Shown piece by piece: positions 1 through 13,097 of a stretch of DNA of 64,000 bases (position 1 is its first letter; each line of letters begins with the position of its first letter). The stretch is from Gnetum montanum (lineage: Eukaryota; Streptophyta; Gnetopsida; Gnetales; Gnetaceae): positions 1,921,523-1,985,522 of the forward strand of contig MNCI01004872.1 in the NCBI GenBank assembly GCA_015680685.1, read 5' to 3'. The position numbers and the translations under genes are program-made. Under the pieces are notes generated by a model. It searched no databases. It was not told where the DNA came from and saw nothing but the letters and a program-made list of their open reading frames with translations.

Positions 1-430
1 CGTCCACACTTGTGCAACTACGCTTTGACCGGTGCATATTCTTGTTTAAAAACAATACAATACAGTTTCATTTTTGCCTCTCATTTACATTATTTACTGC
101 AGTTTATCTTCTGTTTACAATATAACTTTGTTTACGCTTTATTCATAATTCAGTACACTTTATTTACATTTCGTATCGTTGTTCATATTCCGTTTACACC
201 GTTTACGATAACCCAAGCGCTAGCCATAGCTTACGCTTGGGGAAGTCCTTGGTTGATTTGCGTGCGAACCATCCAAGGCACTCTGCCTTCGTTCCTTTTC
301 CAGCTTGCCCTCAAGCGAAGGTAGAGTCAACTGTGGCTGTCCAACGATCTCTCGGTGTCTGTTTCCCTTCCAGCCTTACACCGACGATTTAGGTCAGTCC
401 ATTCCCAAGGTAGCATAGGGCCAAATCTTT
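1..430. other. Non-coding stretch with GTTTAC words and a short hairpin
   Basis: No credible gene. The word GTTTAC or TTTAC recurs about ten times between 80 and 210. CCAAGCG (213-219) pairs with CGCTTGG (234-240) as a 7-bp hairpin. Base composition is less AT-rich from 210 to 420 than in the DNA that follows, which suggests the end of a different repeat, perhaps an LTR. I could not find its partner copy in the window. Confidence 0.3.
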
Positions 431-3400
431 TAAAATTAGGCACTCTAGAGGTCAGTAAAGGCCAAAAAGCGGGTTCTAGAGTTTAACTTCCCTACTTCCA
501 TGTTGGCTAGCATGGAAGAGATGGGGCTTAGCATGGAAAACCAAACTCCAAGTAAAATTAGGGTCAAACATGATCAAACAAGAAGCTAGAACCTAGATCT
601 AGAGGTTGTGCATGCTCTATCTTCATTTTGAGACCATTTGAATTAGTTTTGGGTGTCAAAACATGTTGAAATGGATTTACCTCCTTCTTCCATGCTGAGC
701 ATAGCATCCCCATTATGGAATAATTGGAAACACTTGTTTCATGATTTCAAGATGGTTTGAGAGCATGTTGACTAGGTTCCTAGGCTCCTAGGCCTATAAA
801 TCATGATTTTGCAAGTTTTTGGTTAATTTTGATTGCATGATGAGGTCATTCAAGGGTACCTAAGATCTTATCACCTATTTCCAAATTGGGGAAGTTACAC
901 TAGCATGGAAGATCTGGGGAAATGGATTTTGAGATCAAAATAAGGTTAAATTAATAAAATCCTAAGGCTATAGGATCCTAGGCTTTTTCGGTGTAGATCT
1001 TTGGCTTCAAGGAGTGTCATCTTGCCACCAAAAATGGAAAGGAAATATTCCCCCTTGTTTCCATGCTACCTAGTATTGAGGAAATCCTTTCCAATGTGGA
1101 TGAAGTAAGAATAGTAGATCTAGAACAATTTGAGTTGCAATCGATTGTGCACGTCAACTTCTAAAGCCATTAGGGTCAACAACAAGTGTTTTGGAAGTTT
1201 TGGATATTTCTAAGTGCTTTTTGGGCTTCCTCCCTTTCTTCCATGCTAGGTCTAGGGTGCTTAGTGTGGAAGAATAGGAGGAATAGATTTTTGACCATTT
1301 AGGATTAGTTTCCTAAGATTTGAAGGCTCTAATGGATGCTGATAGGATTCTAGGGTGCATGCAAGGTAATTCGGTGTCATTCTACGATGCCTATGAGCCT
1401 AAAATGAGTTCCCCCCTTAATCTTCATGTTGGAGAACATGGAAGAGAGGGTATCTAGCATGGAAGAATCACAAATCTTAGATCTATATGAATTTTGGCCT
1501 TAATCAATGATGCATGTGTGCTTCTAGGGTTGTTGGGGTTGAGCACTCGGATTTGAGATCAAAATTGGTTAGTTTAGAGGTTAGCTAGGTGGTTTTTGAG
1601 CTTTCCCCATTTTTTCACTTTGGAAATGACATACTCAATGTGGAGGATTAGGGGGAGTAGATTTTTAGCCATTTGAAGTTACTTTTATAGGGTTTGAGGG
1701 CTCTAGAATATGTAAAACTAGTGTTAGGGTTCATGTAAGGTTGTAGGGTGTCTACTTGAGGTGTCCAAGCATCATTTTTGAGACTCCCCAAAGTTCCCCC
1801 TACTTTCATGCTAACTAGAATGGAAGAGATGAGGGATCTTACTTTTTACCATTTTCTATAATTTTTGGCCATGCATGTATGTTTCTAAGGTTGCTAGTGC
1901 CAACTACTACTCCCTAGTATCAAAACTTGGTCATTTTAGGGGTCATTAGATGGTTTTTGATGTTTTCCATTTCTTCCATGTTGGTGTTCCCATGCTTAGC
2001 ATGGAAGATTGGGGGAAAAATGTTTTTGACTATCCATGGTCAATTTTGATGAGTCTAAGGATCCTAGGATGAGTAGATAGGGTCTTGGAATGTACACAAG
2101 GCTTTTTGATATCTATTTGAGGTGTCCAAAGGCTAATTTTAAGTCCTCCCAAAGTTCCTCCTACGTCCATGCTAGCTAGCATGGAAGAGATGGATCCTAG
2201 TATGGAGGAACTAGGGGACTCTACATTTTACTATTTTTTGATAGTTTTGGCTATGCATGTGTGTCTATAGGATTTTCAGTGTTGACTATTGATTCCTAGG
2301 GTCAAAATCTAGCCACTTTGAGGGCTATGAGAGGGTCTCTAGGCTTTCCCCCTTCATCCACTCTAGGGCTAGGATGCTCAACATTGATGGGATTCTTCTC
2401 AGCATGGATAGTCCAAGGGAAGCAAGTTTTTGTTATTTCAAGTAACTTCCAGAAGTCTAACAACTTTTGAAATGGTTTGGTTTCTTCGAGAAGGCAAACT
2501 ACATGCAAACTTTAGTAGGTTTGGCTTTTCCCATTCCATCCACACTAAGATTAGAATACTCAATGTGAATGAGATCCTCCCCAACATGGAAGAACCTTAG
2601 GAAGATTATTTTTATTGATTTTTGCTAGTCTAGTGGTTTCTAAAGAGGTTGTCTAGGTTCTCGTGTTAGTTCAATATAATTTAAGGTCATTTTCTTATTT
2701 CTAGGACTCCCTACTAATCTTCCTAGCTACATACACCTAGTTTCCATGCTAGGTAGTCTGGAGGAGATATTCCCCAGTGTGGAAGAATTAAGAAAGTCAG
2801 ATCTAGGCTAGTTCGACAACCAATCCACCATGCATGTCAACCTCCAAGCTTGCTAGTATCGATGATCAATACTGGGTATCAAGATCTAGTTGTTTGGAGG
2901 CTTCTAGGTGACTCATGAAATCTTCCTTGCCCCTTCCCCCCACCTTCTTCCATGTTGGACATGATGGCCTTGGTGTGGATGAGAGGGGGATGATAGTTTT
3001 GTACCATTGTTTACTACTTTTAAGATCTTTGGAAGCTTTAAAGTATTCTAGTAGGGTCTAGGGGTTACTAGGGTAGGTTATTTGGTTGTTTCGGGTCAAA
3101 ACTTAGGTTTTCTTGCATACCCCCTAGGTTTTGATGCTATCTCGACACTAGGCAACATGGAGGGGGGATTCACTAGCATAGAATAGGTCATGGATGGGCA
3201 AGCAACTTGTCTAAGGGTTAATCTAGATCATCAGAGGCTAAGAGGGGGTACTAGGCTTTGAAATATGCCTACTAGGTAGCCAATTTGGGCAATTTTGACC
3301 TTCCCCCCATCCATCCACACTAGGACTAGGATGATTAGCTTGGATAAGGCTTCCCCAAATGTGAAACTACAAACTCCCAAGGTTTCGACCACTTTTGACT

Positions 3401-3830
3401 AGGTTTGGTGAGTTTCTGGGGCTACCATGGGCACTTGAAGGGGTTCTAGGTCATGTGGGCCCACTTTGGGGGTCAAACCTAGGCTAGATGGGTGCTGGAA
3501 GTTAAGAATGGATGTTATCTCATCTTCCCATGTTGGGTAATGTTTCCCCAGTGTGGAAAACCATGTTGTCTAGTTTTTTCCATGTCTAATCCCTTTTGGG
3601 AGCTTGAGGTTGAAAAAGATGATTTTTGACTACTAAAAATGGTAAAATGTTATGTTTTAATGGTTTTATGAAGAGAGATGCATGTACCCACATTGGGGAT
3701 TATATCCCTAGCATGGATGCATGGGATTTAAGGTTTGGTGATGGCTTTTTGTGTTTAAGGGATTAAAACCTAGTGTTAATGCAATTTTTAAGCTAAGAGT
3801 GAGGGTGTATAGTGGGGTCCACAACCTAAA
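430..3830. repeat. Decayed repeat field with TTCCATGCT/AGCATGGAA inverted words
   Basis: The words TTCCATGCT and AGCATGGAAG, often as a pair followed by a second GCATGGAA some 15-25 bp later, recur near 500, 700, 900, 1070, 1240, 1430, 1810, 1980, 2170, 2400, 2590, 2740, 2950, 3160, 3530 and 3710. Spacing is roughly 150-380 bp. At 2167-2184 the core is a perfect 18-bp palindrome (CCATGCTAG/CTAGCATGG). Between cores run similar sentences such as CTAGGGTC, TTTTGACCA and AGGGTCATTTGAGG. This is a strongly diverged tandem array. Tat-lineage retrotransposons are known to have tandem repeats in the 3' untranslated region, and the minus-strand element at 10-14 kb would place its 3' region here. Confidence 0.6.
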
Positions 3831-5895
3831 AATTTTAAAATTTAAAAAGTGAAATTATTTCCCACCCATCATATCATAGAAGAGACTTTTCAACATTTCC
3901 ACATTAGTGCACTTGGAGTTATGATGAACTGAATGGACAACTGGGGTTTAGAGGTGGATGTTTAGGGTTTGGTGGAGTTTTTATTGTTAAATGTTGTAAG
4001 TTTTGATCACAATTACATTTTTCACAAACAAAAAATTTTTGGGAGAGACTAGGTAGAGATTTATTGTTGCAAAGAGAATTAATCCTTATTGTGGAAGCCT
4101 TCAATCTTCCTTGTAGCTAGCATTGAACCTCCATGCTTCCCAGATTTCAATCATTCTCAACATTGGTGCAACAACTATGACATCCAAGTAGCGTGGAGGG
4201 AAGAGCCAAAATCCAAGAATTTAGAAGGTGTGAGAGCATTATAGGGACTTTTTAGGGCTTCCTAGACTAATTTCAATCTAGGCTTCATTTGTGGCTACTC
4301 CAAGATAGGCAATTCTAGCCATTTTTTCTCAGTTTCTAGTCATTTTTCTTACTTTTCTTGCCATATGCAGGGTTGTTTTCTTTATATCTACACTGATAGA
4401 TGGGGTAAAATGAAATTTTGATGAAATACCATCTCTTATTTTGGCTATTTATACATAGATATATGGTTTTTTCATTTTTTTGGCCTTGGTAGATTTGATG
4501 TTTAAAATTAGGTTTGTTGTTTTCATGCTTTTTTCCAAAAATTGGAGGTAGCACTATTGTTCTCAGATCTAGGCCAAAATAATTATCAAAATTTAATTCT
4601 AAAAACATTCTACACCCTTATTCTGATGTTGTTTCAAATGGGTATTGATTATTTTTGTTTTTTGGCTATTTTTCATGGCTATGTAAAATTAGGCTTTATG
4701 AATTTTAAGCTTTTTTTTGGAGATTTTGGCATGAAAAAAGCAAGAAAGGTTGCATATTTTTTAACATGAAAAAAACTATATACTTTTAAAATTTTATATT
4801 ATAGGTTTGTATCCCTACATTTAATATTTCTAATGGCTATTATTTCATTCAATTTGGGCTAATAAAGATGAAGTTATGTCTATTTTTTGTGAGGTTATGT
4901 AGTTAGGTTTTTTATGCCATTTTTTAGAATTCCATGTAGATTCATGAATTTATTCCTAATTAAAAGGCAAGGGATTTGTGAAATTTATTGCTATGATGGG
5001 TGGATCTTGGCTTCAAGTTTCTAATGGAGATGGAATTACCCTGTTTGGATTATAAATGAGTTTTTAATGATTTTTTCATTAGGCATGTGTCAAAAAGGGG
5101 TTTTTCCATTTTCAAATTTTTATCCAAATTAATGAATTTTTTTTGAATAAACAAAATAGTTTCTAAATTGTTTTTAGTCTAGATGCATAAGACTCAATTC
5201 AAGCTTTCAAATGGTGTTGGAATCACTCTGTTTGGGGCTCAAATGAAGTTTTGGTGAATTTTCTTTGAACCCTATGCAAAAAGGAGGTTAATGGTAATGG
5301 CTACAGTTTTTGCTAGTTTTGGCTTTGTTTGATGTAAATGTGGTTATGTATTTCTGGTTGTAATGGCTATGGCTAGAAGGTTCATGATTTAAAAATTCCT
5401 TCTATGGTGGAATCACTAAAACTAGAGCCCAAATGGAGTTTTAGTAAATTTTTGGTTATGGCTCTATTAATAAGGTTAAATTTTAGTTGTAGCACTTTAC
5501 CCCTTTGGAGATGGATGTGATTGACATGTTTAGAAGATTCTCTTGTTAACTTCCATGCCTTTGGGGATGGTCTAAAATGTTTTTAATGTTCTAAATTTGG
5601 TTTTCAAGGTTACAAGTATTTTTTTCTATTTTTGGTAATGTTTATGCTAATGCCTATTTTCTAGATTTAAAATTTGGCTATGTGTCAACTTGTTGTGCTA
5701 TCTAAGCTATAATGGTTTGGCTATGATGTATAATGCTTTGGAAGGTTGTAATTATTTTGGCATGAATTCCTTAAGAAAATTTAGATAAAAACATTAGAGC
5801 TTTTTATAGAGTCTAATTTCACCCCCAACTAGGATGTTTTTACAAACTTGTTAAGAAGTTTTAATTGGTCTTAATATTTTTTCTTTACCATGTAG
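3831..5895. other. AT-rich non-coding DNA
   Basis: No frame of interest. Short phrases built on GGCTAT, TTTTGGCTA and AATGGAGTTTTGGTGAATTTT repeat loosely (for example near 5030, 5220 and 5420), so part of it may be an older tandem unit of about 190 bp. The right edge is a pyrimidine-rich 3' splice-like site (TTTTTTCTTTACCATGTAG, ending 5895) directly before the broken gene that follows. It may therefore include that gene's first intron. Confidence 0.4.
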
Positions 5896-7876
5896 GATCT
5901 TTCTAAAGCCCATAATTATCATCATGGATTTAATGAGAATTCTATTCTACATATGCCACCCCAAGGACAATATCCCTCTACCCAATATGACCTTGGACAA
6001 GGTCTCACTATTGTTCTAGCTAGGGGCAAGGGAATTCCTTATCTACATCTTTTAGAATTTTAGTATGATGCTATGGTCACACTTGTCTATGGATGTGGAT
6101 GGGGCCATAGTGGAGATGATAATGCCCTAGGCATCTATTCTAGTTGCTAGGTTTATTATTGACAACCCACCGCCTAAGAAAATAGGAGGAACTATACATG
6201 CAATTAGTCCACGCTACCTCACAAAGATTTGGACTATGCCAAATTATAGTTAGTATAATGTTGAAAATACTCTGATGGTGGTTCATATATCCCACACATT
6301 GTTCCAAAACCCACCTAGCACCATGTACCATCTATAGGAGTAAGCATGGTTCTTGTAATATTTTTATTATTTTTGGCTTTATTGGCTAAACTACCTTTTC
6401 TAATTTCATCAATTTTGTGAACTTCTTGTAGGTATAGGATTAGTGATCAAGGCTTGATCACTAATGATCAAACCTTGGTGATGGCTCAAACTACCTTATA
6501 TGTATTTACAAAGGACCCCTAGATTAAAACTACTGTGTATCAATAGTTAAGAGGGGACTTTGATGCATACACTAGTAGATTTAACCTTGTTTACAAGAAG
6601 TATATGGATGAGAGGATGATACATAATTGATAGGTGGGCTCTAAGAGCTCATTGGATCAGACCTTGGTAGTTGGTACCTTTGCTCAAACCACATAAAAGA
6701 AGAAGAAAGATGAACATAAATTCTATTGCTCCTAATGTTTTATGGTTATGACAATTCCAAGTGCTCTATCATTTTAACCAGTTATTAAATTTTCTTATGT
6801 TGAACCTAAGTGTTGGTTGTTTCCTTGTAAGACCCTCCATCTCTGCTAATGTCACCTTACCACTTGTAGGATGTCATGAGGATATCCTCATCCTAAAGTT
6901 TGGTGAGGTGATACTAGCATAGGAGTGGTTGAGGGGGCAAGTGCTTGGGTACATTCAAGTAAAAATTCAATGTGTGGGTTTGCTTGATTTGTTTATGGCA
7001 CCTATCCCTTCCATTCCTATTGGAGAGATGCTAAACATCATCAACTCCTTCATTGAAGAAGCCAATTGCTTCCACACCACCACCTGATGTGTGTCGATTA
7101 TAATTGCCATCGATGGAAGCACCTTTTGCAACTTGTTTGATGTTCCCACTGATGGGGAAAAGGTTACCACTAGAATAGTGAAGGAAGCAAGTCATCATGA
7201 GAAAGTTTTGGAGTGTCTTGGTGCCAGCATGGGCCACTCTAGAATTTCCATGGACATCTTCATGAACCCTGATGTAAAGGCTTCATATCCTTTGTTTAGG
7301 TCTCATGCATTTCCTAAACTATTGTCACAGAAGAAGGTAATTGACATTGCATAGGGATGGACCTTTAAGAAGGTCTTGATAGATGACATCAGGTTCAATT
7401 GGGTGGTTGTTTTGACTTTTAGGCTTTAGGATGAGATCCTCAAACTCTACAAGGATACCTCTACCATAATCCACATGTATTTTGTAGTTTTTGTAGGTTA
7501 CTTGAAGAGGTTTGTAGAGTTCTTAGTGGTGTGGAGGAATGGACGATGGGTTACCCAAGACCTAGACTAGCTTTCTAAGCCTTGGATAAGGCACATTTAT
7601 CAAATGGTGTAGGCCTAGAATCCACTAAATGGGATGGAGGATTCACTATTCATTACCACCAAGGGTTTGAATCCTATAGAGTACAAATTGTCTAATAGCC
7701 TAAACCCCTCATGATCCTAGTGATCATCTTGGAGGCTAAGTGGTGATGCAGAGAAGCTAAAGGAGAAGCTAAGACCAAGCTCAAGAGATCCATAGAGGGA
7801 CCACCACCAACATCAAACCATCTTGCCTTGAAGAAGCTTAAGTTTAGTCTTAACTCATCAAAGTAGGAGATCACAG

Positions 7877-7974
7877 GTAAGCTTTATTTATGTTTTGGTT
7901 ATCCTATGTTTTAAATTTTTATGGCTATGTTATGACTTCTAGTGCTAATCTTTTTCTATATGCTATGGTTATAG
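7877..7974 (+). other. Predicted 98-nt GT-AG intron of the broken gene
   Basis: The left edge CACAG/GTAAGC is a strong plant donor. The right edge GGTTATAG/AC follows a T-rich run. It separates a coding-like piece ending in Ser/Arg-rich codons from a Glu/Val-rich one. The intron is markedly T-rich compared with the flanking pieces, as plant introns are. Confidence 0.5.
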
Positions 7975-8193
7975 ACAAGCATTAGGTCACGGTAGCCCAA
8001 GCTGTCGTGAAGGAGCAGACATAGAGATGTGTAGTTGCTGTAGTTGAGGAGGAACAAAGGGATGTAGAGAAGACACTCTTACAGTAACATGAGGTTGAAG
8101 GATTTTCCAACGTTGATCTGGATGCCTTGTTTAGTGAGGTACTACTAGGCACATCCTCCATCATCATCCTGGAGGAAGAGGAGGAGGAGCCAA

Positions 8194-8282
8194 GTATGCA
8201 CATGTTTTAACACTTCTTGTTATATCCTATTGCTTTAAGTTTGGTTTTCATCCTAACCATTCAATGATTGTTATGCTTATAG
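8194..8282 (+). other. Predicted 89-nt GT-AG intron of the broken gene
   Basis: Donor GTATGC follows a GAGGAGGAG coding-like stretch. The acceptor is GCTTATAG. TCCTAAC at 8251-8257, about 25 nt before the acceptor, fits a plant branch-point consensus. T-rich throughout. Confidence 0.5.
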
Positions 8283-9418
8283 TAGTTCTTGAGCCACCAA
8301 TTCAGGTCCCTATCCCTAAGTTTCATGCAAAACCATGTGTAGAGGTCCTAGACAAGGTAGAATTCATGTGTAGGATGGCAAAGGACATCATCAATCAATT
8401 GCATCAAGTTACAACTGACATAGGTAGGGACATTTTTTTATGCTCTAGTTATTTTTCTATGTCACAGGTTTTATGTTATGGCTATCCTAGGTTGTATACT
8501 ATGTTTATGACTATAATTTTATGGTTATGTAGTGCCTTCTATGGAGTGGAATCCTAGCCAAGACATGGAGATTGACTCCTTGCCAAAGCTTCCATCTAAT
8601 GGCTCTAGTGTACCCTTGAAGTTATATGAGATCACTACTAATCTAGCAATGTTGTGTGCAAAAACTTCATGGAATCTAGAGAGGTTCAACAAATCCCTAT
8701 GGGAGTACGTTGTGGCCTTGAGGATGAAAACTGAATGGTTGAAGAAGATGATCAAAGAGCTTGAGTGCTCTCATGTGAGATGGCAAAATAGTAGATGCAA
8801 ATGGACCTCATCTCCCAGAATGTTGAGGATTGGAAAGATCATTGCACTTGGGTACTAGAGTGGGGTAGAAAATAAAAGGACCACAAGTGGTAGCATAAGG
8901 TTGATCGTGAGGCCTACCTCTAGTTGCTCAAAGATGAGTTAGTTGAACAATGCAAGAGAGATCTATTCATTTAGGGGATCTAGGTGGAGAGTGGCTATCA
9001 AATCTTTGAGAGCATTCTAATTGTGGAAAAATCCCTTGCTCCTCAAATTACTACTATTTTAGGAAAGACCTTTGTAGATACTATTACCTAGGAGCCACCT
9101 ACTTGGACCATAGTAGATAGGATTGGCATCCTCAGCAATGTTGATCTTGGGGATATTGACTAGGTCAATATGATGAAGGACTAGATCCTCCATCTTTTGG
9201 AGGATGGCCTTCCACATCTACCCGAAAAATTCATGGACCTAAAGTCCCCATAGGTTTGATACATTTTATGTTTTAGTTTTTGTTTTTGTTTTAAGTTATG
9301 GTTTTTACTATTGGTTACTAAATGGCTATGTATTGTATTTCAGACATTAGGAGACATCAGTAGCCCTAGCAAAAAATGTGAGAATGACCCACCACTTCCT
9401 CCTCCAAATGCTCCTTAG

Positions 9419-10140
9419 CATTCATCCACCTCTTTTTGGATATTTTTTTTATTTTTATGTTGATGGCTATTATTAGCCAAGATTATGTTATAGATGATTG
9501 TTATTGTTTTTTGGATATTTTTCCACACAGTGTGGCCATGACTATGTATGTTACAAACATTTTAAATTTAAATTTTTGGTTTTATTTTTTTCTATATATG
9601 TTTTTCTAGTAAGCATTGTAAATGTTATAAATGCTATGAATGGCTATGTTGATATTTTTTATTATAAAATTAAGTGGCTAATCAATGAAATAACAGGCTA
9701 AACAAAAGATATAATAAAAGAGACATTTGCCAATTGTAGGCCATGGCGAGCCATGTTACATGATTGTTTTTGCTAGTTTAAATCCATGGTGGGCCATATT
9801 GCTAGTTTAAAGTCTTAGTGAACTAAGGTTGAAGAGAAACTTATATTTTTTAATGATTTTATGTTTTAAAGTTTTTATGGTTTTTTAGTTTATATCATAC
9901 TAAAGAAAGAAAGTGGAGAAAGAATTAAGGCTATAATAAATGAGAATGCAAATAAAATAAAATCCTAGGCTATATGCATAAATAGCAAAATAAAATGTAA
10001 GAGAAAAGGAAATAACTGGTCAACAAAGAGAAAACTTAGGATAAATGGTTATGGTACAAATGGCTAAAAAGGTTATAAGGTCATAAAATAAAAGGAGTAG
10101 TAGTGCATGTTACTTATGTAGGCTCTTCCTAATCTTTGAA
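9419..10140. other. AT-rich spacer between two tail-to-tail remnants
   Basis: No coding evidence. It lies between the stop of the plus-strand broken gene and the 3' end of the minus-strand protease region. In a complete gypsy element the reverse transcriptase, RNase H and integrase would stand here; none is detectable on either strand. Confidence 0.5.
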
Positions 10141-10946
10141 AGGTTATGAATCATTTAAGGCCTTATCTGCACAAGTTTGTACTCATCATCCCCTTCACTA
10201 ATGATATTGAAGTGCAGTTCATCCCATGACACATCTTGTTGTCCATTATTGTTGTTCTTGGGTTTCTCCTCTCTCTTGGGTTGGTGGACTTCATGGATGG
10301 AAGTTTCCTCCTAAAGTTCCACTTCAAACCCTTACTCTATGTTCACATTATTGACAACTAGGGGAACTACACTATCATCGTGGATGATGATTTCACCTCC
10401 CTTGTAAGGAAGGTGAATTTCTTGGTGGATGGGTAATGCCACGGCTCATAACTAAGTCAACCAAGGTCTTCCAAGGATAACATTAAATCCTGGTATCTCC
10501 TCCACTACCAAGAAATTGATAGTTGTGGGGAATTACACCCTTTCCACAAAGTCCAAGAAGATAGATCCCTTGATAGCAATCCTTGATCCATTGAAGGATT
10601 TGAGTGCTATGATTGTTGTAAGTTGTATTTTCTCTATTAAGCCTAGGCATTCAATGATGATACATGGGATGAAATTTATTGTAGCTCCATCATCAACATG
10701 TACCTAATGCATCTTAAACTACCCTACACATATTGTTATAAATAGAGGAGCCTTAATTACTTTGCCATTTTTGGGACTGGTCTTGATTTTGCTATCATGA
10801 AACACTAGGGGTGTTGACTTCTCCTTCCTTGATGAGGGAGAAATCATCATTGCACAAATGGTTTCCTTGTTAGCGAGGATGTCTTCACTAACAAGGATGG
10901 AAGTCAACATTTTAACTAGTGCCTCACAATGTGTGATGAAAGTCAT
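10140..10946 (-). pseudogene. Ty3/gypsy aspartic protease remnant (element K)
   Basis: On the minus strand the catalytic region reads VDDGATINFIP near 10,700-10,668, and the flap/C-terminal part reads PGFNVILGRPWLT near 10,490-10,452. Both are classic for plant Ty3/gypsy retropepsins of the Tat/Athila branch. Between them lies a readable stretch including LKSFNGSRIAIKGSIFLDF. Amber stops interrupt it, for example just after FLDFVERV and after RPWLT. The enzyme would cut the Gag-Pol polyprotein inside the virus-like particle. Downstream the frame fades at about 10,150 after a Lys/Asp-rich tail and no RT follows. Confidence 0.8.
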
Positions 10947-11629
10947 GATTAGTTCATATAAGCTTAGATTTGTATTCTTCTACTTGAGGGATTTCTTGAC
11001 CTGATCCATCACATTGAGGAAGTTTTTATCATTGGTCATGGGCTTATCACCCTGATTATCTTTCACTTCTTCCATGTGCCCCAAAATATGAACTTTGGCC
11101 TTAGGTGGTTGCTACTAGGGCTTCTCCTCTTTGTTCTAGCTATGGATTGTAGGGTTCTCCTTTCATGCCTCCATTTTCTTGTTACCCTTGTGGCTAGGAT
11201 TTTGCTTATGCTTCTTCATTTGCTTCATTGAAGTCTTTTGATTATCAATAGTTGGTTGTGAGGAAGAGATAGTAGCATTTTCCAGTGTAGGAGGTTGTTG
11301 TGTGGTCATGTTAGTTGGTTGGGCTATAGTTGGTAGAATTATGTTAGGCTAGGGTACCCTAATGATAAAAGGTTTTCTTGGAGATTCCTGCAATGGTACT
11401 CTCACCACAAAAATGGGTCTTGAGCCATTGGAAGCTAAAGAGATCCTTTCCTCATGAGGGGATACCCAAATCACGAATGTTTCCCTCGTTGGTCTTCAAT
11501 TTTCATCAATGTTGAACGTTGAAATAACATAAGGGTTGTTATTATCATTCAATGGTTCCTTCTACACTTGCATCAACTGATGTTATGGTTGGACCAAGTT
11601 GGAAGCATCTAAGACTATCTCTTCCCTAT

Positions 11630-11745
11630 CTATCATCTTCTACAAGTCATCCTTCAGCGTGAGGTATAAGTCTATGTCATGACCAAGAAATTGGTGATAG
11701 TGGCAAAAGTGGTCTAGTTTGAAGTACCTAGGCAATTGGGGATCA
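11630..11745 (-). pseudogene. Gag CxYHxxxGH zinc-binding segment (element K)
   Basis: Minus-strand translation gives FCHYHQFLGHDIDLYLTLKD, the signature found near the C-terminus of Gag in Tat/Ogre-like plant gypsy elements (family form CxYHxxxGHxTxxCxxLK). The final Cys is replaced by Tyr (DLYLTL), and a TAG stop lies a few codons later. The segment would bind nucleic acid during particle assembly. It sits between the Gag core (12.3-12.5 kb) and the protease (10.4-10.7 kb), in the expected order. Confidence 0.75.
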
Positions 11746-12018
11746 TCCTTTGTTGCTCGAGTGGTGTCCTTGGCTATTTTGCATAACCGCTTATGCTTCT
11801 TTCTAGCAGCTTTAGTTATCTATTTGTATTGCATGCATTCACTCTTTAATAGTTGATCTAGCAAATTGAATGTTTTCAAAGGTAAGAAAGTGTATTTGCT
11901 TTGGTATTTCTATTCAAAATTTGGCCTAGTTACAGTCAATGTCATGGCCACAGATGTTGATGTTTGGTTATCATGGTTATTAGTGAGGGCCTTAGGTGGA
12001 TTATTCCTTAGCCCCTAG

Positions 12019-12520
12019 TTAGTGGTCTTTGCTTCTTTGGTCATAATTGCTATGGCCATTTTGCTTTGTTTGATTTTCCTTATCCTTCTGTGTATGTTGG
12101 TTTTTGTATGCTACATAGGCTTGGTCATGGCTAGCCTCAATAGCATCCTCTATATTCTTGGTTTGGAAAAAATCTTGGCTGAGGAACCATGGGTCAAGAT
12201 AGTAGAGTTTTGACTTGATAAAGTCATTAACCATTCCATCAAATATGGCCAAAAGATAGGTCTCGACTATGAACTATGGTATTTCATTTAGTAGTCCATT
12301 TCACTATTGGATGAACTTCTGTGGGCTCAAGGGATCCTTACTTGACCTTCATGAGTTGGTCAAGCATGGTTTCAAGCTTTAAGTTATACTTGAAGTAGTT
12401 AACAAACTAGACTATGAAGTCCTCAAGAGAGGATACGGATCCTCTAAGTAGTGCATAATACCAATTAAGCAATTTTCTAGTCAAGGACATAGGAAAAATA
12501 TTCATGATAGTATGAGGACA
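12019..12520 (-). pseudogene. Gag core remnant (element K)
   Basis: The minus strand reads FPMSLTRKLLNWYYALLRGS followed by VSSLEDFI near 12,500-12,415, then KLETMLDQLMKVKQGSLEP with one Gln replaced by TAG. This matches the retrotransposon Gag core (family form FPxSLxxxAxxWFxxLPxGSIxSWxDL). A frame running 12,252-12,019 continues with FDGMVNDFIKSKLYY and a charged, Asn/Gln-rich tail. Frames shift at least once between the two. It is the structural capsid part of a pol-less element. Confidence 0.7.
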
Positions 12521-13097
12521 TGGCTACAATACAAACACTTAGATTTGAAGATTATAAGGTGAGCATTGGCATCACCTTCTCCATTGTATTTGCAGAATTG
12601 GGGGATATGAACACCTGAAGGAAGTGTCAAGGGTGGGACCATAGGACTGATGGCTTCATCCTAGTAGAAATTCATAATCTTGATACTTTTGGAAGTAGAG
12701 GCTTTGAGCCTCTTTAACTCCTCTATCAGGTTCTAGATCATCTGGAAGGCTTGATCTATCCCTACAGTGGCCCTATTGCCTATGGGGTTTGTACATATGG
12801 TTGTGACATCTGTTATGAGGCTTGTGGCCTTTCTATTGGTTGTAAAATGGAAGGAAGTGGTTGCATTATTGTCGTAGCTTATGGGCCAACCAAGGAAAAT
12901 GATGTTTATGCTAATACCTAAGGCACAAATGAGATAAAGGGGCTATGTGACCCCTGAGTTGCTTAGGGTCCTATGGTGAACCCCACACAAGTGGTTAGTG
13001 GGTTTATAGTGGTAAAAATCACCATCAATGGCTACATAGATCAAAGTTGTATGGCAAAAGGCATTGATGGGTTAGAGGTCATGGGCTATGGCATCAA

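Larger units (their letters stand above)
5896..9418 (+). pseudogene. Broken intron-containing plus-strand gene of unknown function
   Basis: Product not recognised. Coding-like pieces alternate with short AT-rich stretches bounded by GT and AG. The clearest introns are 6340-6431, 7877-7974 (GTAAGC...TATAG), 8194-8282 (GTATGC, with TCCTAAC near its end), 8424-8532 and 9254-9343 (ending ATTTCAG). Readable pieces include IGGTIHAISPRYLTKIW near 6205-6255, an 87-codon stretch at 7091-7354 with the run AIDGSTFCNLFDVP, and a Lys/Glu-rich, possibly coiled-coil piece at 8533-8840. The last exon reads PPLPPPNAP then stops at 9418. In-frame stops and frameshifts occur throughout. It faces the gag-protease remnant at 10-13.5 kb tail to tail. 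Tat-lineage elements often carry an antisense extra gene between pol and the 3' LTR, and this is my preferred reading. A captured or ordinary host pseudogene is the alternative. Confidence 0.5.

Noticed and set aside
10-324. 104-codon frame at the left edge
   Set aside because: Composition is driven by repeated TTTAC/ATTC words; no domain, and the DNA looks like repeat sequence.
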